NCBI GenBank assembly: GCA_029068555.1
Contig: JAIECJ010000029.1
Location: forward strand, 1-64,000
Reading direction: 5' to 3'
Source of the DNA: Lachnospiraceae bacterium
Lineage (GTDB): Bacteria; Bacillota; Clostridia; Lachnospirales; Lachnospiraceae
Length of the DNA: 64,000 nt
Part shown: in pieces, positions 45,152 to 54,322 of the stretch
Layout: every line of letters starts with the position of its first letter
Numbering within the stretch: the stretch's first letter is position 1
Translations under genes and position numbers: made by a program
Notes under the pieces: model-generated
The model's database searches: none
Seen by the model: only the letters and a program-made list of their open reading frames with translations
What the model was told of the DNA's origin: nothing

Positions 45152-45955
45152 TCATGCTGATATCAGACTGTGGTTCAATATCATCTGAAACGTGCCATCT
45201 TTTGAAAGTTTCCCCTTATACAGCGCCACAATTGTCTCCTTTTTCACTACTTGCCCTTCTTCCTTTTGTATCATCATCCGATCCACCACAATCCCCTCCA
45301 GAATACCGTGTTCATTTCCTACACTCTGATAAGGAATAATTCTGTATTTCTGTGGATATTTTGCCAGCCACTGCCTGATTTCATCTGTCTCCTCCATCAC
45401 TGATACTGGTTTTCCCGACACAGGATCGCACAATAAATTACCGGTGTCAAACAGTGCCCTGAGTGCGATATTCTCTCCATTCTCTGTCAACGTCACATCA
45501 TAGATATTCTGACCCGCTATTCTGCGATATAACACCAAAAATGCCACAATGCCTGTGATTACAACTGTAACTACAATCCTGGAAAAACGCACTCCCACGA
45601 GTCTTATCACGCACTCCATAAGTTTTACGTAGGCAGACGTCATGCCATGCAGGTAGATTATACCCATAGCAGGACGGCGAAAAAAAATCCTGTGATGTTC
45701 TGTCGGATGGTATGTGCATATAAAAACCATCACGCCATCCAGAAAAAGCACGCTAAGCACATATATAACACTAAATCTTATTCCTGACACCAATAGCAAT
45801 ACAGCTCCCACACCTCCGGCCAGCGTTGCCGCAAGCAGTCTTTTCCATCGTATTTTTTCCTTCAAAAGCAGTAAGACCAATATCAATAGCTGTACATCCA
45901 TCATCACATTTTCTATAAAATAAATATCAATATATACCTCATAAATCCGTATCAC
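45152..45955 (-). CDS. spoIIGA: Sigma-E processing peptidase SpoIIGA
   Basis: Membrane aspartic protease that cleaves pro-sigma-E at the sporulation septum. Five membrane helices in the N-terminal half are followed by the cytoplasmic protease domain with ALFDTGNLLCDPVSGKPV, where DTG carries the catalytic Asp. The N-terminus YEVYIDIYFIENVMMD is typical. The listed GTG start (45955) lies inside a perfect GGAGGTGAT Shine-Dalgarno. Translation may really begin at ATT 45946, 8 bases after GGAGG, which aligns with the usual first residue. A family 1 repeat lies 61 bases upstream of the GTG. Confidence 0.93.
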   Translation of the reverse strand: MIRIYEVYIDIYFIENVMMDVQLLILVLLLLKEKIRWKRLLAATLAGGVGAVLLLVSGIRFSVIYVLSVLFLDGVMVFICTYHPTEHHRIFFRRPAMGIIYLHGMTSAYVKLMECVIRLVGVRFSRIVVTVVITGIVAFLVLYRRIAGQNIYDVTLTENGENIALRALFDTGNLLCDPVSGKPVSVMEETDEIRQWLAKYPQKYRIIPYQSVGNEHGILEGIVVDRMMIQKEEGQVVKKETIVALYKGKLSKDGTFQMILNHSLISA

Positions 45956-46016
45956 CTCCGTTTCGGCAGGCTATAGTATTTCTGGACAATGCCACCGCAT
46001 CGCCGTCATTTTTCAC

Positions 46017-46139
46017 CTAGAGCGTGTTTGAAAAATGCTTTCTGCCAGATGTGCGTCACAGTTTGTGGGAGATTTGCACCAAATAACACGCAAAGCGGGG
46101 CGTATAGATGACAGGAATGATTTTTCAAACACGCTCTAG
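46017..46139. repeat. Family 1 MITE-like repeat, short form, upstream of spoIIGA
   Basis: Perfect 20-bp terminal inverted repeats (CTAGAGCGTG... and its complement) bound only 123 bp. The interior keeps GCTTTCTGCCAGATGTGCG, TTTGTGGGAGATTTG and GACAGGAATGA, but lacks the middle 85-100 bases of the long form. It lies between the ftsZ terminator and the spoIIGA gene. Confidence 0.9.
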
Positions 46140-46190
46140 CACTGGCACGAACCATGCAGCCTTTCCTTATGTGCCTATGGGCATTATAAC

Positions 46191-46231
46191 AAAACAGTCC
46201 CATGCTTTTTGTCAAAGCATGGGACTGTTTT
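46191..46231 (-). terminator. Rho-independent terminator of ftsZ
   Basis: AAAACAGTCCCATGCTTT and AAAGCATGGGACTGTTTT pair perfectly over 18 bp around a TTGTC loop, with T-rich flanks on both sides. It lies about 50 bases after the ftsZ stop and separates the division genes from the sporulation genes. Confidence 0.9.
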
Positions 46232-46282
46232 ATGTTTATTTTTCGACTTTATTCTTATTACATATGTTTCTTTCAAGCATTT

Positions 46283-47479
46283 TTACCGTTTTAAGAAATT
46301 CGGTATGTTCAGGGTCTGCTCCTTCACATTGCTTCTCAAATCCGTGGGCGGCTTGATACCATTAACCGGCCTTTGCTGCGCATTCTGCGGCTGACCGTTC
46401 GGCTGAATCACATTTACCCCTGCCGGTGCCTGCGGTCTTGGTCTCACTGATGTATTCGGAACATTGCTGGGCTTTACAGAAAAGTTACTGTTTATTTTGC
46501 CCATATTATTAATCGGAGAATTGTAATTTGACTCCACAATACCTGTTGCAATTACTGTAACGGTACAAGAATCCGCCATATCCTCATTATACATTGCACC
46601 AAAGATAACATTAATATCTTCGCCTGCAAGCTGCTGAACATAGCTTGCCGCATCATTCGCGTCAAAGATTGAAATATCACCCGAAATATTAAGAATGACA
46701 TCCGTCGCACCGCTGAGCGTTGTCTCAAGGAGTGGTGACTCAACCGCCATCTTAATTGCCTCGGCAGCTTTATCTTCGCCCTTGCCGTAACCGATGCCAA
46801 TATGCGCGATACCTTTCTCTTTCATAACAGTCTGAACATCGGCAAAGTCAAGGTTTATGACAGAAGGAACGTTAATCAAATCTGTAATCCCCTGTACTGA
46901 CTGCTGAAGGACTTCATCGGCTTTCTTGAGCGCATCAGGCATGGTTGTCCGCCTGTCGACAATTTCAAGCAGCTTGTCATTCGGAATCACAATCAGCGTA
47001 TCAACATGCTCCTTTAATTTCTCAATACCAGTCAGTGCATTGGTCATACGTGTGCGTGCTTCAAACTTAAATGGCTTGGTGACAACACCAACTGTAAGGA
47101 TACCCATTTCCTTAGCAATCGCCGCTACAATAGGGGCTGCACCTGTACCAGTACCTCCACCCATACCACAAGTAACAAATACCATATCAGCGCCCTTTAG
47201 CGCCTCTTTTATATCCTCTGAACTCTCCTCAGCTGCCTTCTCACCCACTTCAGGTTTCGCACCTGCACCAAGTCCCTTTGTAAGCTTCTCACCAATCTGC
47301 AAAAGCTTCGGTGCCTTGCAAAGCTGTAAAGCCTGCTTGTCCGTATTGACTCCTATAAATTCAACACCTGTAATCGTCTCATCTATCATTCGGTTCACGG
47401 CATTATTGCCTGCACCGCCTACTCCTACTACAATTATCCTTGCTGCTGCATCTGTTTCATTTGATCTAATTTCGAGCAA
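46283..47479 (-). CDS. ftsZ: Cell division protein FtsZ
   Basis: Tubulin-like GTPase that forms the Z ring. The tubulin signature GGGTGTG lies at residues 107-113, [17 protein letters not shown] near the N-terminus, and NLDFADV and the T7 loop further on. A Pro/Asn-rich linker leads to the conserved C-terminal tail LNIPNFLKR that binds FtsA/SepF. I place the start at TTG 47479, because GGAGG lies 8 bases upstream and [13 protein letters not shown] is the usual Lachnospiraceae N-terminus; the GTG at 47497 would precede the ribosome site. Length 398 aa. No ftsA lies beside it, as expected in Clostridia. Confidence 0.97.
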   Translation of the reverse strand: MLEIRSNETDAAARIIVVGVGGAGNNAVNRMIDETITGVEFIGVNTDKQALQLCKAPKLLQIGEKLTKGLGAGAKPEVGEKAAEESSEDIKEALKGADMVFVTCGMGGGTGTGAAPIVAAIAKEMGILTVGVVTKPFKFEARTRMTNALTGIEKLKEHVDTLIVIPNDKLLEIVDRRTTMPDALKKADEVLQQSVQGITDLINVPSVINLDFADVQTVMKEKGIAHIGIGYGKGEDKAAEAIKMAVESPLLETTLSGATDVILNISGDISIFDANDAASYVQQLAGEDINVIFGAMYNEDMADSCTVTVIATGIVESNYNSPINNMGKINSNFSVKPSNVPNTSVRPRPQAPAGVNVIQPNGQPQNAQQRPVNGIKPPTDLRSNVKEQTLNIPNFLKR

Positions 47480-47581
47480 GTTTCCTTCCTCCTTCACAAT
47501 TCCTATTAAAATCCATCTAACTTATCATATAATTTTTTTGGCAATTAATCAACCTATTTTTTATTTTATTGTGACCTTTTT

Positions 47582-48355
47582 TTATTTTTCCCCTTCAAAA
47601 GTGATGCTTTTGCGGTCAGAAGTATAGTTCTGTAAATCAAGTGTTCCTCTCCTGCCCTCCAGTGATGGCAGAATCTGAGGCAGCTGCATCAGCTTTTCAT
47701 CAAGGTTTTCCAGTGCGCCAATATTAACTTTTACACCTTCATATCCCAATGTAACATTAAAATTACTGTCAAACTGCATTTTGTCACAAAGAACATTATA
47801 TTTGTTTAAAAGCTTTGTGATTGTCAGTATATTCTGGAAAACCGCATTATTCTCAACCGGAAGCTTCTCATGCAGCACTACATGATCTATGTCAAGCCCT
47901 ACGACCTGCGGAATCCCCTTCGTTGCAACCTTTGATGCTTCAACTACAACACCCTCATTATCAAAGTACATATACCTTCCAAGATACTGCACATATCCCG
48001 CAAGCGCTTTTTCATATACATTAATTCTGATGGTATCATTGGACTGGACTACTACATCCATCGTCTCCACGAAAGGAATTCCCTCTATATCTTTATTTTT
48101 GTACTTCATAGACAAATAGAGGGAATTGTCACCAAAATACCCTGTCATAATCATAGTCTTTATCTCTTCAGCAGAATAATGTTTATTGCCGTCTACCTGG
48201 ACATTCTTAACTGCATAATATGTAAGCACAAAATACGATGCTGCAAGAAATATGTTTATGATGCCCAATGCTATGATAACACGTACTTTTGCTCTTGTAT
48301 CAGGCATTTTCGTTATGATACTGTCCTTTTTTACAATTGTTCCCTTCGTCCTCAT
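47582..48355 (-). CDS. ftsQ: Cell division protein FtsQ/DivIB
   Basis: Bitopic divisome protein. A short basic cytoplasmic tail is followed by one membrane helix (about residues 27-48) and an extracytoplasmic POTRA domain starting at VKNVQVDGNKHYSAEEI. The beta domain contains YFDNEGVVVEASKVATKGIP. At 257 residues it is typical of FtsQ/DivIB. It lies between murA and ftsZ in the division cluster, with a 39-bp gap to murA. Confidence 0.92.
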   Translation of the reverse strand: MRTKGTIVKKDSIITKMPDTRAKVRVIIALGIINIFLAASYFVLTYYAVKNVQVDGNKHYSAEEIKTMIMTGYFGDNSLYLSMKYKNKDIEGIPFVETMDVVVQSNDTIRINVYEKALAGYVQYLGRYMYFDNEGVVVEASKVATKGIPQVVGLDIDHVVLHEKLPVENNAVFQNILTITKLLNKYNVLCDKMQFDSNFNVTLGYEGVKVNIGALENLDEKLMQLPQILPSLEGRRGTLDLQNYTSDRKSITFEGEK

Positions 48356-48394
48356 AATGACTTTCCCCGTATCTGCAATTCGTCAGCCTTACGG

Positions 48395-49723
48395 CTAATC
48401 TACATAGCCAATCCGCGCACCAAGACCCGTAAAATCTCTCACTATATCCTGATAGCCTCTTCTGATATACCCGGAATCCGCCACTGTTGTAATGCCAGAC
48501 GCACACAATCCAGCTATAACCAAGGCCGCCCCGCCTCTCAATTCCCTCGCTATGACATTTCTTCCCTCCAGTCCTCCGCCGCCTGTCACAACAGCCATGT
48601 CGCCATCCACATCAATCCGGGCTCCCATCCGTTGCAGCTCCTCCACTATGCGGAATCTGCTTGAGAATATCCTTTCTCTTACTTTTAATGTTCCTTTTGC
48701 CATACAGGCTGCTACCAGCAAAGGTGACTGCAAATCTGTCGGAAACGCTGGGTAGATATCTGTTTCTATGTATGGAATGTTCACTATCCGGTCTCTGTCA
48801 GCTGCAGTGACTGTAATCTCACTTTTATCTGCGTCCGCCATAATCCCGGCGCCCATCTTTGATATTATATCACACACACTCCCAAGTTGTCTGATGGGAA
48901 CATTTTCCAGTATCACTGACCCACCGGCCGCCAGCGCCGCAAACATATATGTTCCTGCGACAATCCTATCCGATATAATGTGATATTCCACCTCGTGAAG
49001 TCTCGAAAGCTCTACACCATGTATCACAATTCTCCTATCAGGCATATAAACCTTCGAAAAATCAATATTTGCCCCCGCCTGATTCAGGAATCTGCACAGT
49101 TCAGTAACTTCCGGCTCTCCTGCAGCATTTCTGATAACTGTTGTTCCCCGTGCCGTCACTGCTGCCAATATGACATTCTGTGTAGCACCTACACTGGGAA
49201 ACGGAAAGTCAATCACAGCCCCTTTCAGCTCATCGGCATATGCGCGAATATGATTTCCCTCTGTCCAAATCTGTGCCCCAAGTTTTTCCAGCCCATACAG
49301 ATGCAGATCAATCGGTCTTTCCCCAATCACACATCCCCCCGGATAATTGACATGTACCTCCCCAAGCCTTCCAAGCATGGCACCCATCATGACAACCGAA
49401 GATCGCATGGCTGACACATATTTTTCCGGCAGCCTGTGTTCCCTTACATGCCTGGTATCGACTTCCAGCTGTATTTCCGTTTCTGTATCGGTAATGCACA
49501 CCTCGGCGCCAGCGCTTTTCAGGAGACTGCACATATATCCTATGTCCGTTATATCCGGGCAGCCCTTCAGTGTACACTTTCCAGGTATCAGCATACATGC
49601 TGCCAATACAGGAAGTGCTGCATTTTTCGACCCCTGTATCTGTATTCTGCCATCAAGCGCTCTTTTTCCCTCCATCCGTATAGACTCATTATTTCTGCCA
49701 AAATGGGTCATAGGCTTCACCAC
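48395..49723 (-). CDS. murA: UDP-N-acetylglucosamine 1-carboxyvinyltransferase
   Basis: First committed step of peptidoglycan synthesis: transfers enolpyruvate from PEP to UDP-GlcNAc. The catalytic cysteine is Cys131 in PGGCVIGERPIDLH, so it should be sensitive to fosfomycin-type alkylation. SKNAALPVLAACML near the start is the substrate lysine/asparagine region. The start is uncertain: GTG 49723, ATG 49711 and ATG 49675 lack clear Shine-Dalgarno sites. The 145-bp gap upstream is AT-rich with TATAAT-like boxes, so murA may have its own promoter. It replaces murG at this point in the cluster. Confidence 0.95.
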   Translation of the reverse strand: MVKPMTHFGRNNESIRMEGKRALDGRIQIQGSKNAALPVLAACMLIPGKCTLKGCPDITDIGYMCSLLKSAGAEVCITDTETEIQLEVDTRHVREHRLPEKYVSAMRSSVVMMGAMLGRLGEVHVNYPGGCVIGERPIDLHLYGLEKLGAQIWTEGNHIRAYADELKGAVIDFPFPSVGATQNVILAAVTARGTTVIRNAAGEPEVTELCRFLNQAGANIDFSKVYMPDRRIVIHGVELSRLHEVEYHIISDRIVAGTYMFAALAAGGSVILENVPIRQLGSVCDIISKMGAGIMADADKSEITVTAADRDRIVNIPYIETDIYPAFPTDLQSPLLVAACMAKGTLKVRERIFSSRFRIVEELQRMGARIDVDGDMAVVTGGGGLEGRNVIARELRGGAALVIAGLCASGITTVADSGYIRRGYQDIVRDFTGLGARIGYVD

Positions 49724-49868
49724 GTAATAAATTGAATTATAATATTATATGCGAAAGCCTGCTTAAAATTACATCCGAACCTCCATGTGGCAGCCAAATT
49801 ACTACGAATTTGTGTCTTCGCCGCACAATTCCCTGCGAAAAACGCCGTTCCTCTGGTTTTTTTTAATA

Positions 49869-51020
49869 TTAGCGACAGTGTTTACTGACATTTAGTACAA
49901 TTCCAATCTCCATCAGCAAAAATAGTGATGATGTACCGCCATAGCTTATAAAGGGAAGTGTAATGCCTGTATTTGGAATTGTGTTTGTTACAACAGCAAT
50001 GTTTAATATTACCTGTATGGCATAGTGTGCCATAACCCCAACTACCAAAAGTGAGCCGAATCTGTCCATTGTCTTGTTGGCTATCACCATACAGCTCCAT
50101 ATCAGCACAATAAACAACAAAATGATTGTCATCGCGCCAAACAATCCGAGTTCCTCACATAGAATAGAAAAAATCATATCATTCTGCGCTTCTGGAAGGA
50201 AATTTCTTTTTTGCATACTCTGACCAAGTCCTTTTCCCCATATGCCGCCTGAACCAATTGCATACAATGCCTGAAGTGTCTGAAATGCCTTATCCGTACT
50301 AAATGATTCCGGATCCAGCCATGCCTTTACACGCTCCAGGCGGAAACTCGAACCAGACATATCTGTATTTGACACATACATTACCAGGGCAGCGACTGCT
50401 GCAATCCCCGATATACCTACTCCTACAAACCATTTGTAATCCGGAACCGCCACAAACAACATCGCAACCGCGATCCCCATTATGATAGCCGCTGAACTTA
50501 GATTTTTTGTCAGCACATAAATCATACCCGCTATAATCGTAGGAGGCACCAATATGATTGCAAGTCCCTTCGGCGTTCGTACCACATTCTTTCCCAAGCT
50601 TTCAAGTCTCTGGATAATGCTTGCCAGATAAACAATTACGCCGATCTTAGCGACCTCCGCAGGCTGAAATGTTGTAAATCCCACATTAATCCAGCGGCTC
50701 GCACCGTTTCTGGTGATGCCAATAGGTGTTTTAACCAACATAATCAATACTGCAGATACTACAATCGCAATCACATCAAATCTCTGTAATGCCTTATATG
50801 GAAACTTTATCATCACAAAAAGTCCGGCAAAACCAATTATTGTAGATTGTGCCTGCTTTTTTAGATAATAACCGGAATCATTGTAATCTATACCAGCTTC
50901 ATATGAGCTCGCTGAATATATCATCAAAAGCCCAAATCCAACCAGAAACAGCACAACTGTCAAAAGTATGTAATCCATATTATGTTTACTGCTCCGAAAT
51001 TTAACCAGTTGTCTCGCCAC
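49869..51020 (-). CDS. ftsW: SEDS glycosyltransferase FtsW/SpoVE
   Basis: Polytopic SEDS-family peptidoglycan polymerase acting with a class B PBP at the septum. The 383-residue protein has about ten helices, with GFGLLMIYSASSYEAG at the start, the conserved RLERVKAWLDPES loop, GIWGKGLGQSMQKRNFLPEAQNDMIFSILCEELG, and the late PNTGITLPFISYGGTS. It starts at GTG 51020 with GGGGTGAT upstream, 4 bp after murD. Whether it serves vegetative division (FtsW) or spore cortex (SpoVE) cannot be decided from sequence. Confidence 0.94.
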   Translation of the reverse strand: MARQLVKFRSSKHNMDYILLTVVLFLVGFGLLMIYSASSYEAGIDYNDSGYYLKKQAQSTIIGFAGLFVMIKFPYKALQRFDVIAIVVSAVLIMLVKTPIGITRNGASRWINVGFTTFQPAEVAKIGVIVYLASIIQRLESLGKNVVRTPKGLAIILVPPTIIAGMIYVLTKNLSSAAIIMGIAVAMLFVAVPDYKWFVGVGISGIAAVAALVMYVSNTDMSGSSFRLERVKAWLDPESFSTDKAFQTLQALYAIGSGGIWGKGLGQSMQKRNFLPEAQNDMIFSILCEELGLFGAMTIILLFIVLIWSCMVIANKTMDRFGSLLVVGVMAHYAIQVILNIAVVTNTIPNTGITLPFISYGGTSSLFLLMEIGIVLNVSKHCR

Positions 51021-51024
51021 GCTA

Positions 51025-52422
51025 TCACCCCTCTATACGATTTACATATTCTTTGAACTGATTTCCCCGCACTTCATAATTTGGAAACATTCCCCAGCTT
51101 GCGCAGGCAGGGGATAACAGGACTGCATCCCCAGGCACCGATTCGTCCACACATACATCAAGTGCTGCCTCAAAGGAATCCCTATAGATAATATCCTCTT
51201 TTGGAAAACCGCATTTTACCGCACACTCTGCTATTTTCTCCCTTGTCTGCCCAATGAGAACCAGTTTTTTGACTTTTCCGTCAAAGCAGCGAATCCAGTC
51301 TTCGTACTCACTGCCTTTGTCATAGCCGCCTCCTATCAATATTGTTGGCCGTTCCATCGCCTTAATACCCTGTATAGCTGCATCTGTATTGGTTGCTTTA
51401 GAATCATTGTAATACATAACACCCTTTTTCGTCGCAACGTACTCTATCCTGTGCTCCACGGCAACAAACCTTCTAATTGTTGCAAGTATATTTTCCATCG
51501 GCACTCCGGCACTGACACTTATTCCTATTGCCGCCATCACATTCTCTATGTTGCAGATGCCTACCAGATTCATATCGTTCTTTACGTTCATTAATCTATG
51601 CGGCACACCATGCTCAGCCATATATATATCATCACCCTCAAGATACAAACCATCCTCAAGCTTTCTCACAGATGAGAAATAGACAACCGTTGCCGGACAT
51701 CTGCTGCCAAAGTCCCTTGTATACTCATTTTCATAGTTTAATATACAGAAATCATCCCTTGTCTGATTTCGTGTCACCGCTTCCTTTGCCGCCACATAAT
51801 TCTCCATCTTGTGATGGCGGTTCAGATGATCTGGCGTGATGTTTAATATTGCCGACACCTGCGGGTGAAAGTCTTCGATTGTTTCAAGCTGAAAGCTTGA
51901 TATCTCTGCAACGGACACTGTATTTTCTGTCATATCAGATGCTGCATCCGTATATGGGTTTCCGATATTTCCGACAATATATACACTATCATAATACTCT
52001 TTCATTATCTGTCCTACAAGCGTTGTTGTCGTTGTCTTCCCATTCGTTCCAGTTATCGCAATTACCCTGCCTTTTGCAAAGTGGTAAGCAAGCTCAATCT
52101 CGCCCCATATCGGAATCCCCTGTTCTTTCATATACACCACAAAATCAGCATCCACGGGAATCCCAGGACTTAACACCGCAAGCTCCGCGGCGTTTACTAT
52201 TTCCTTTGGGAATTCTCCCAGATATAGTTCCGCCTTGCTGTCACACCCAAGCTTTTCCCTGATTGATGCCCTTACCGCCTTCTTGTCAGTCTGTTCATTA
52301 CTGTCATATATAACTGGCAAGGCACCATTTTTTTCAAGCAATACGGCCGACCCAATTCCACTCTTGCCAGTTCCGGCTACAATTACTTTTTTGTCCCTAA
52401 GTTGTATCATTTTTACTGCCAT
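51025..52422 (-). CDS. murD: UDP-MurNAc-L-alanine:D-glutamate ligase
   Basis: Cytoplasmic Mur ligase adding D-glutamate, the second stem residue. The N-terminal nucleotide domain has VAGTGKSGIGSA, the central ATP loop is AITGTNGKTTTTTLVGQI, and the C-terminal domain has YNDSKATNTDAAIQ and LLSPACASWGMFPNYEVRGNQF. At 465 residues it is normal. It follows the second PBP by 35 bp and is followed by ftsW after 4 bp. mraY, which usually comes between the PBP and murD, is absent. Confidence 0.96.
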   Translation of the reverse strand: MAVKMIQLRDKKVIVAGTGKSGIGSAVLLEKNGALPVIYDSNEQTDKKAVRASIREKLGCDSKAELYLGEFPKEIVNAAELAVLSPGIPVDADFVVYMKEQGIPIWGEIELAYHFAKGRVIAITGTNGKTTTTTLVGQIMKEYYDSVYIVGNIGNPYTDAASDMTENTVSVAEISSFQLETIEDFHPQVSAILNITPDHLNRHHKMENYVAAKEAVTRNQTRDDFCILNYENEYTRDFGSRCPATVVYFSSVRKLEDGLYLEGDDIYMAEHGVPHRLMNVKNDMNLVGICNIENVMAAIGISVSAGVPMENILATIRRFVAVEHRIEYVATKKGVMYYNDSKATNTDAAIQGIKAMERPTILIGGGYDKGSEYEDWIRCFDGKVKKLVLIGQTREKIAECAVKCGFPKEDIIYRDSFEAALDVCVDESVPGDAVLLSPACASWGMFPNYEVRGNQFKEYVNRIEG

Positions 52423-52457
52423 ACCCTTTCTTTTTGAAAAATAATTGATACTTTAAG

Positions 52458-54251
52458 TCATTCATCATATCCTATTTCTTCCAAATATGGAAGAATATTT
52501 TCAAACAACTGTCTCACAACAGGTGCCGCAATCTGTCCTCCATAGTAGGTTCCCTGCGGTGTGTCAATAATTGCCAGTGCCATAATCTTTGGATTATCTG
52601 CAGGTGCAAAGCCCAGAAACGATGCAATATATCTCCCGCTTCCTCTGGGAAGCGTCTGGCTTGTAGCCGTTTTGCCACCTACCCGGAAGCCCTCCACATA
52701 ACCATTTTTGCCGCCGCCGTTCTCCACAACCTGTTCCAGAACATATTTCAATTTTTCTGTCGTATTCTCCGAAACAATCTCATCCGACACGGGATATACA
52801 AACTCATCCACTACAGTTCCATCCTCGTTCACCGCCTTCACGCCAAAATGCGGCGTCACCAGCTTCCCTCCATTGATGAGACCAGAAACCGTCGTCATCA
52901 GCCTGATTGGTGTAATCTGAAAAGACTGTCCAAACGAGATTGTCGCAAGCTCTACCTCACCTATCTTATCAGGCTGATGCATAATAGTGCCTGCCTCACC
53001 CGGAAGGTCAATACCCGTCTTCTGCTTTAAACCAAATCTGGTAAAATAATTGTAATAACGCTCTGCGCCAAGGCGAAGTCCTACTGTAATAAACACTGGA
53101 TTGCAGGAATTCATAACTGCATGTGTAAAGTCTTCAGCGCCATGCCCCGCTATCTTGTGGCAGCGTATTTTCCTGTCATCTACAATGATAAAACCTGGAC
53201 ATGAGAAGTTATCCTCCAACCGCACTGCACCGCTCTCAAGACCTGCGGCAGCCGTTATGATTTTGAACGTGGAACCAGGCTCATACGTGTCATTGATGCA
53301 GCCATTTCTCCACATCATATTCAGCAAATCCTGATCGCTGACCTGTTTTACCGCTGTCTGCCCCTCCTCTGGAGTATCATTCTGCTGCACCTTCTCAATC
53401 TGAAATTCATCAATCAGTGTAAATGGTTCATTCAGATTAAATTCAGGAACATCTGTCATAGCAAGAATTTCGCCATTATTGACATTCATGACAATTATGG
53501 ACACCCCTGCTGCCTGTTTTGTTTCATATGCCTGCTTTGCGAGTTGTGTCGCGTACTTCTGTATATTGACATCCAGACTTATGTGCAGATCCTTTCCTGC
53601 TACTGGTTCTTTTCTGCGCTCTCCCATGCCGTCAAGTTCGATTCCTTTGGCATCTGTCAGTGTCAGTATCTGTCCCTTCTTGCCAGTCAGGTATTTCTCG
53701 TACGTTACTTCCAGTCCGATAATACCCTGATTATCTCCACCAGTAAACCCTAACACTTTAGATGCAAGCTCACCATATGGATAATAGCGCTTATAGTCCT
53801 CATCCACCTTCACTCCTGCCAAATCATAATTTCGTATCCTGTCCCCAATCGTTTTATCCACATTGCTTTTGATTCGTTCTCTGGAACTGTACTTTTCGAC
53901 ACGCTTGCGCACATATTCCTCCGAGAGATCCAGTTCACGGCTCAGTATTTCGATAACTTTCTCCGGTTCCCTTACCTGACTGTGTATCACAGATATCGTG
54001 CACACAGTCTTGTTATCTGCCAGAATCGTTCCCGTCGAATCAATAATCCTGCCTCTTGCCGCCTTGATATCACGCTCTCTCTCATGAAGCTCAGTTGCAC
54101 GCTCTGTATAATATTCAGAGCACATTATCATCAGATAACCCACACGCACTTCCAGCAGCAAAAGTGCTATTATAGACATCACACACAGCACAAAAGTCTT
54201 CCTTTTCTGCACAGTCATATTTCGTCTGCCTGTGCTGTTTTTAACCATCAT
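52458..54251 (-). CDS. Class B penicillin-binding protein (SpoVD/PBP2-like)
   Basis: Membrane-anchored transpeptidase. One N-terminal helix (about residues 20-40) is followed by the dimerisation domain with RGRIIDSTGTILADN. The transpeptidase domain has EPGSTFK with the active-site serine, SCN in MNSCNPVF, and the third motif reading GGKTATSQ instead of the usual KTGTA. At 597 residues it lacks a PASTA tail. It is the second of two tandem PBPs upstream of murD, the place of spoVD in Bacillus. The role may be septal or cortex synthesis. Confidence 0.92.
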   Translation of the reverse strand: MMVKNSTGRRNMTVQKRKTFVLCVMSIIALLLLEVRVGYLMIMCSEYYTERATELHERERDIKAARGRIIDSTGTILADNKTVCTISVIHSQVREPEKVIEILSRELDLSEEYVRKRVEKYSSRERIKSNVDKTIGDRIRNYDLAGVKVDEDYKRYYPYGELASKVLGFTGGDNQGIIGLEVTYEKYLTGKKGQILTLTDAKGIELDGMGERRKEPVAGKDLHISLDVNIQKYATQLAKQAYETKQAAGVSIIVMNVNNGEILAMTDVPEFNLNEPFTLIDEFQIEKVQQNDTPEEGQTAVKQVSDQDLLNMMWRNGCINDTYEPGSTFKIITAAAGLESGAVRLEDNFSCPGFIIVDDRKIRCHKIAGHGAEDFTHAVMNSCNPVFITVGLRLGAERYYNYFTRFGLKQKTGIDLPGEAGTIMHQPDKIGEVELATISFGQSFQITPIRLMTTVSGLINGGKLVTPHFGVKAVNEDGTVVDEFVYPVSDEIVSENTTEKLKYVLEQVVENGGGKNGYVEGFRVGGKTATSQTLPRGSGRYIASFLGFAPADNPKIMALAIIDTPQGTYYGGQIAAPVVRQLFENILPYLEEIGYDE

Positions 54252-54322
54252 TCCTGCCCTCTGTCAATTACTTTATTATTATCATATTATTATGACAAAG
54301 AATCAGATATGTTTTAAATCTG

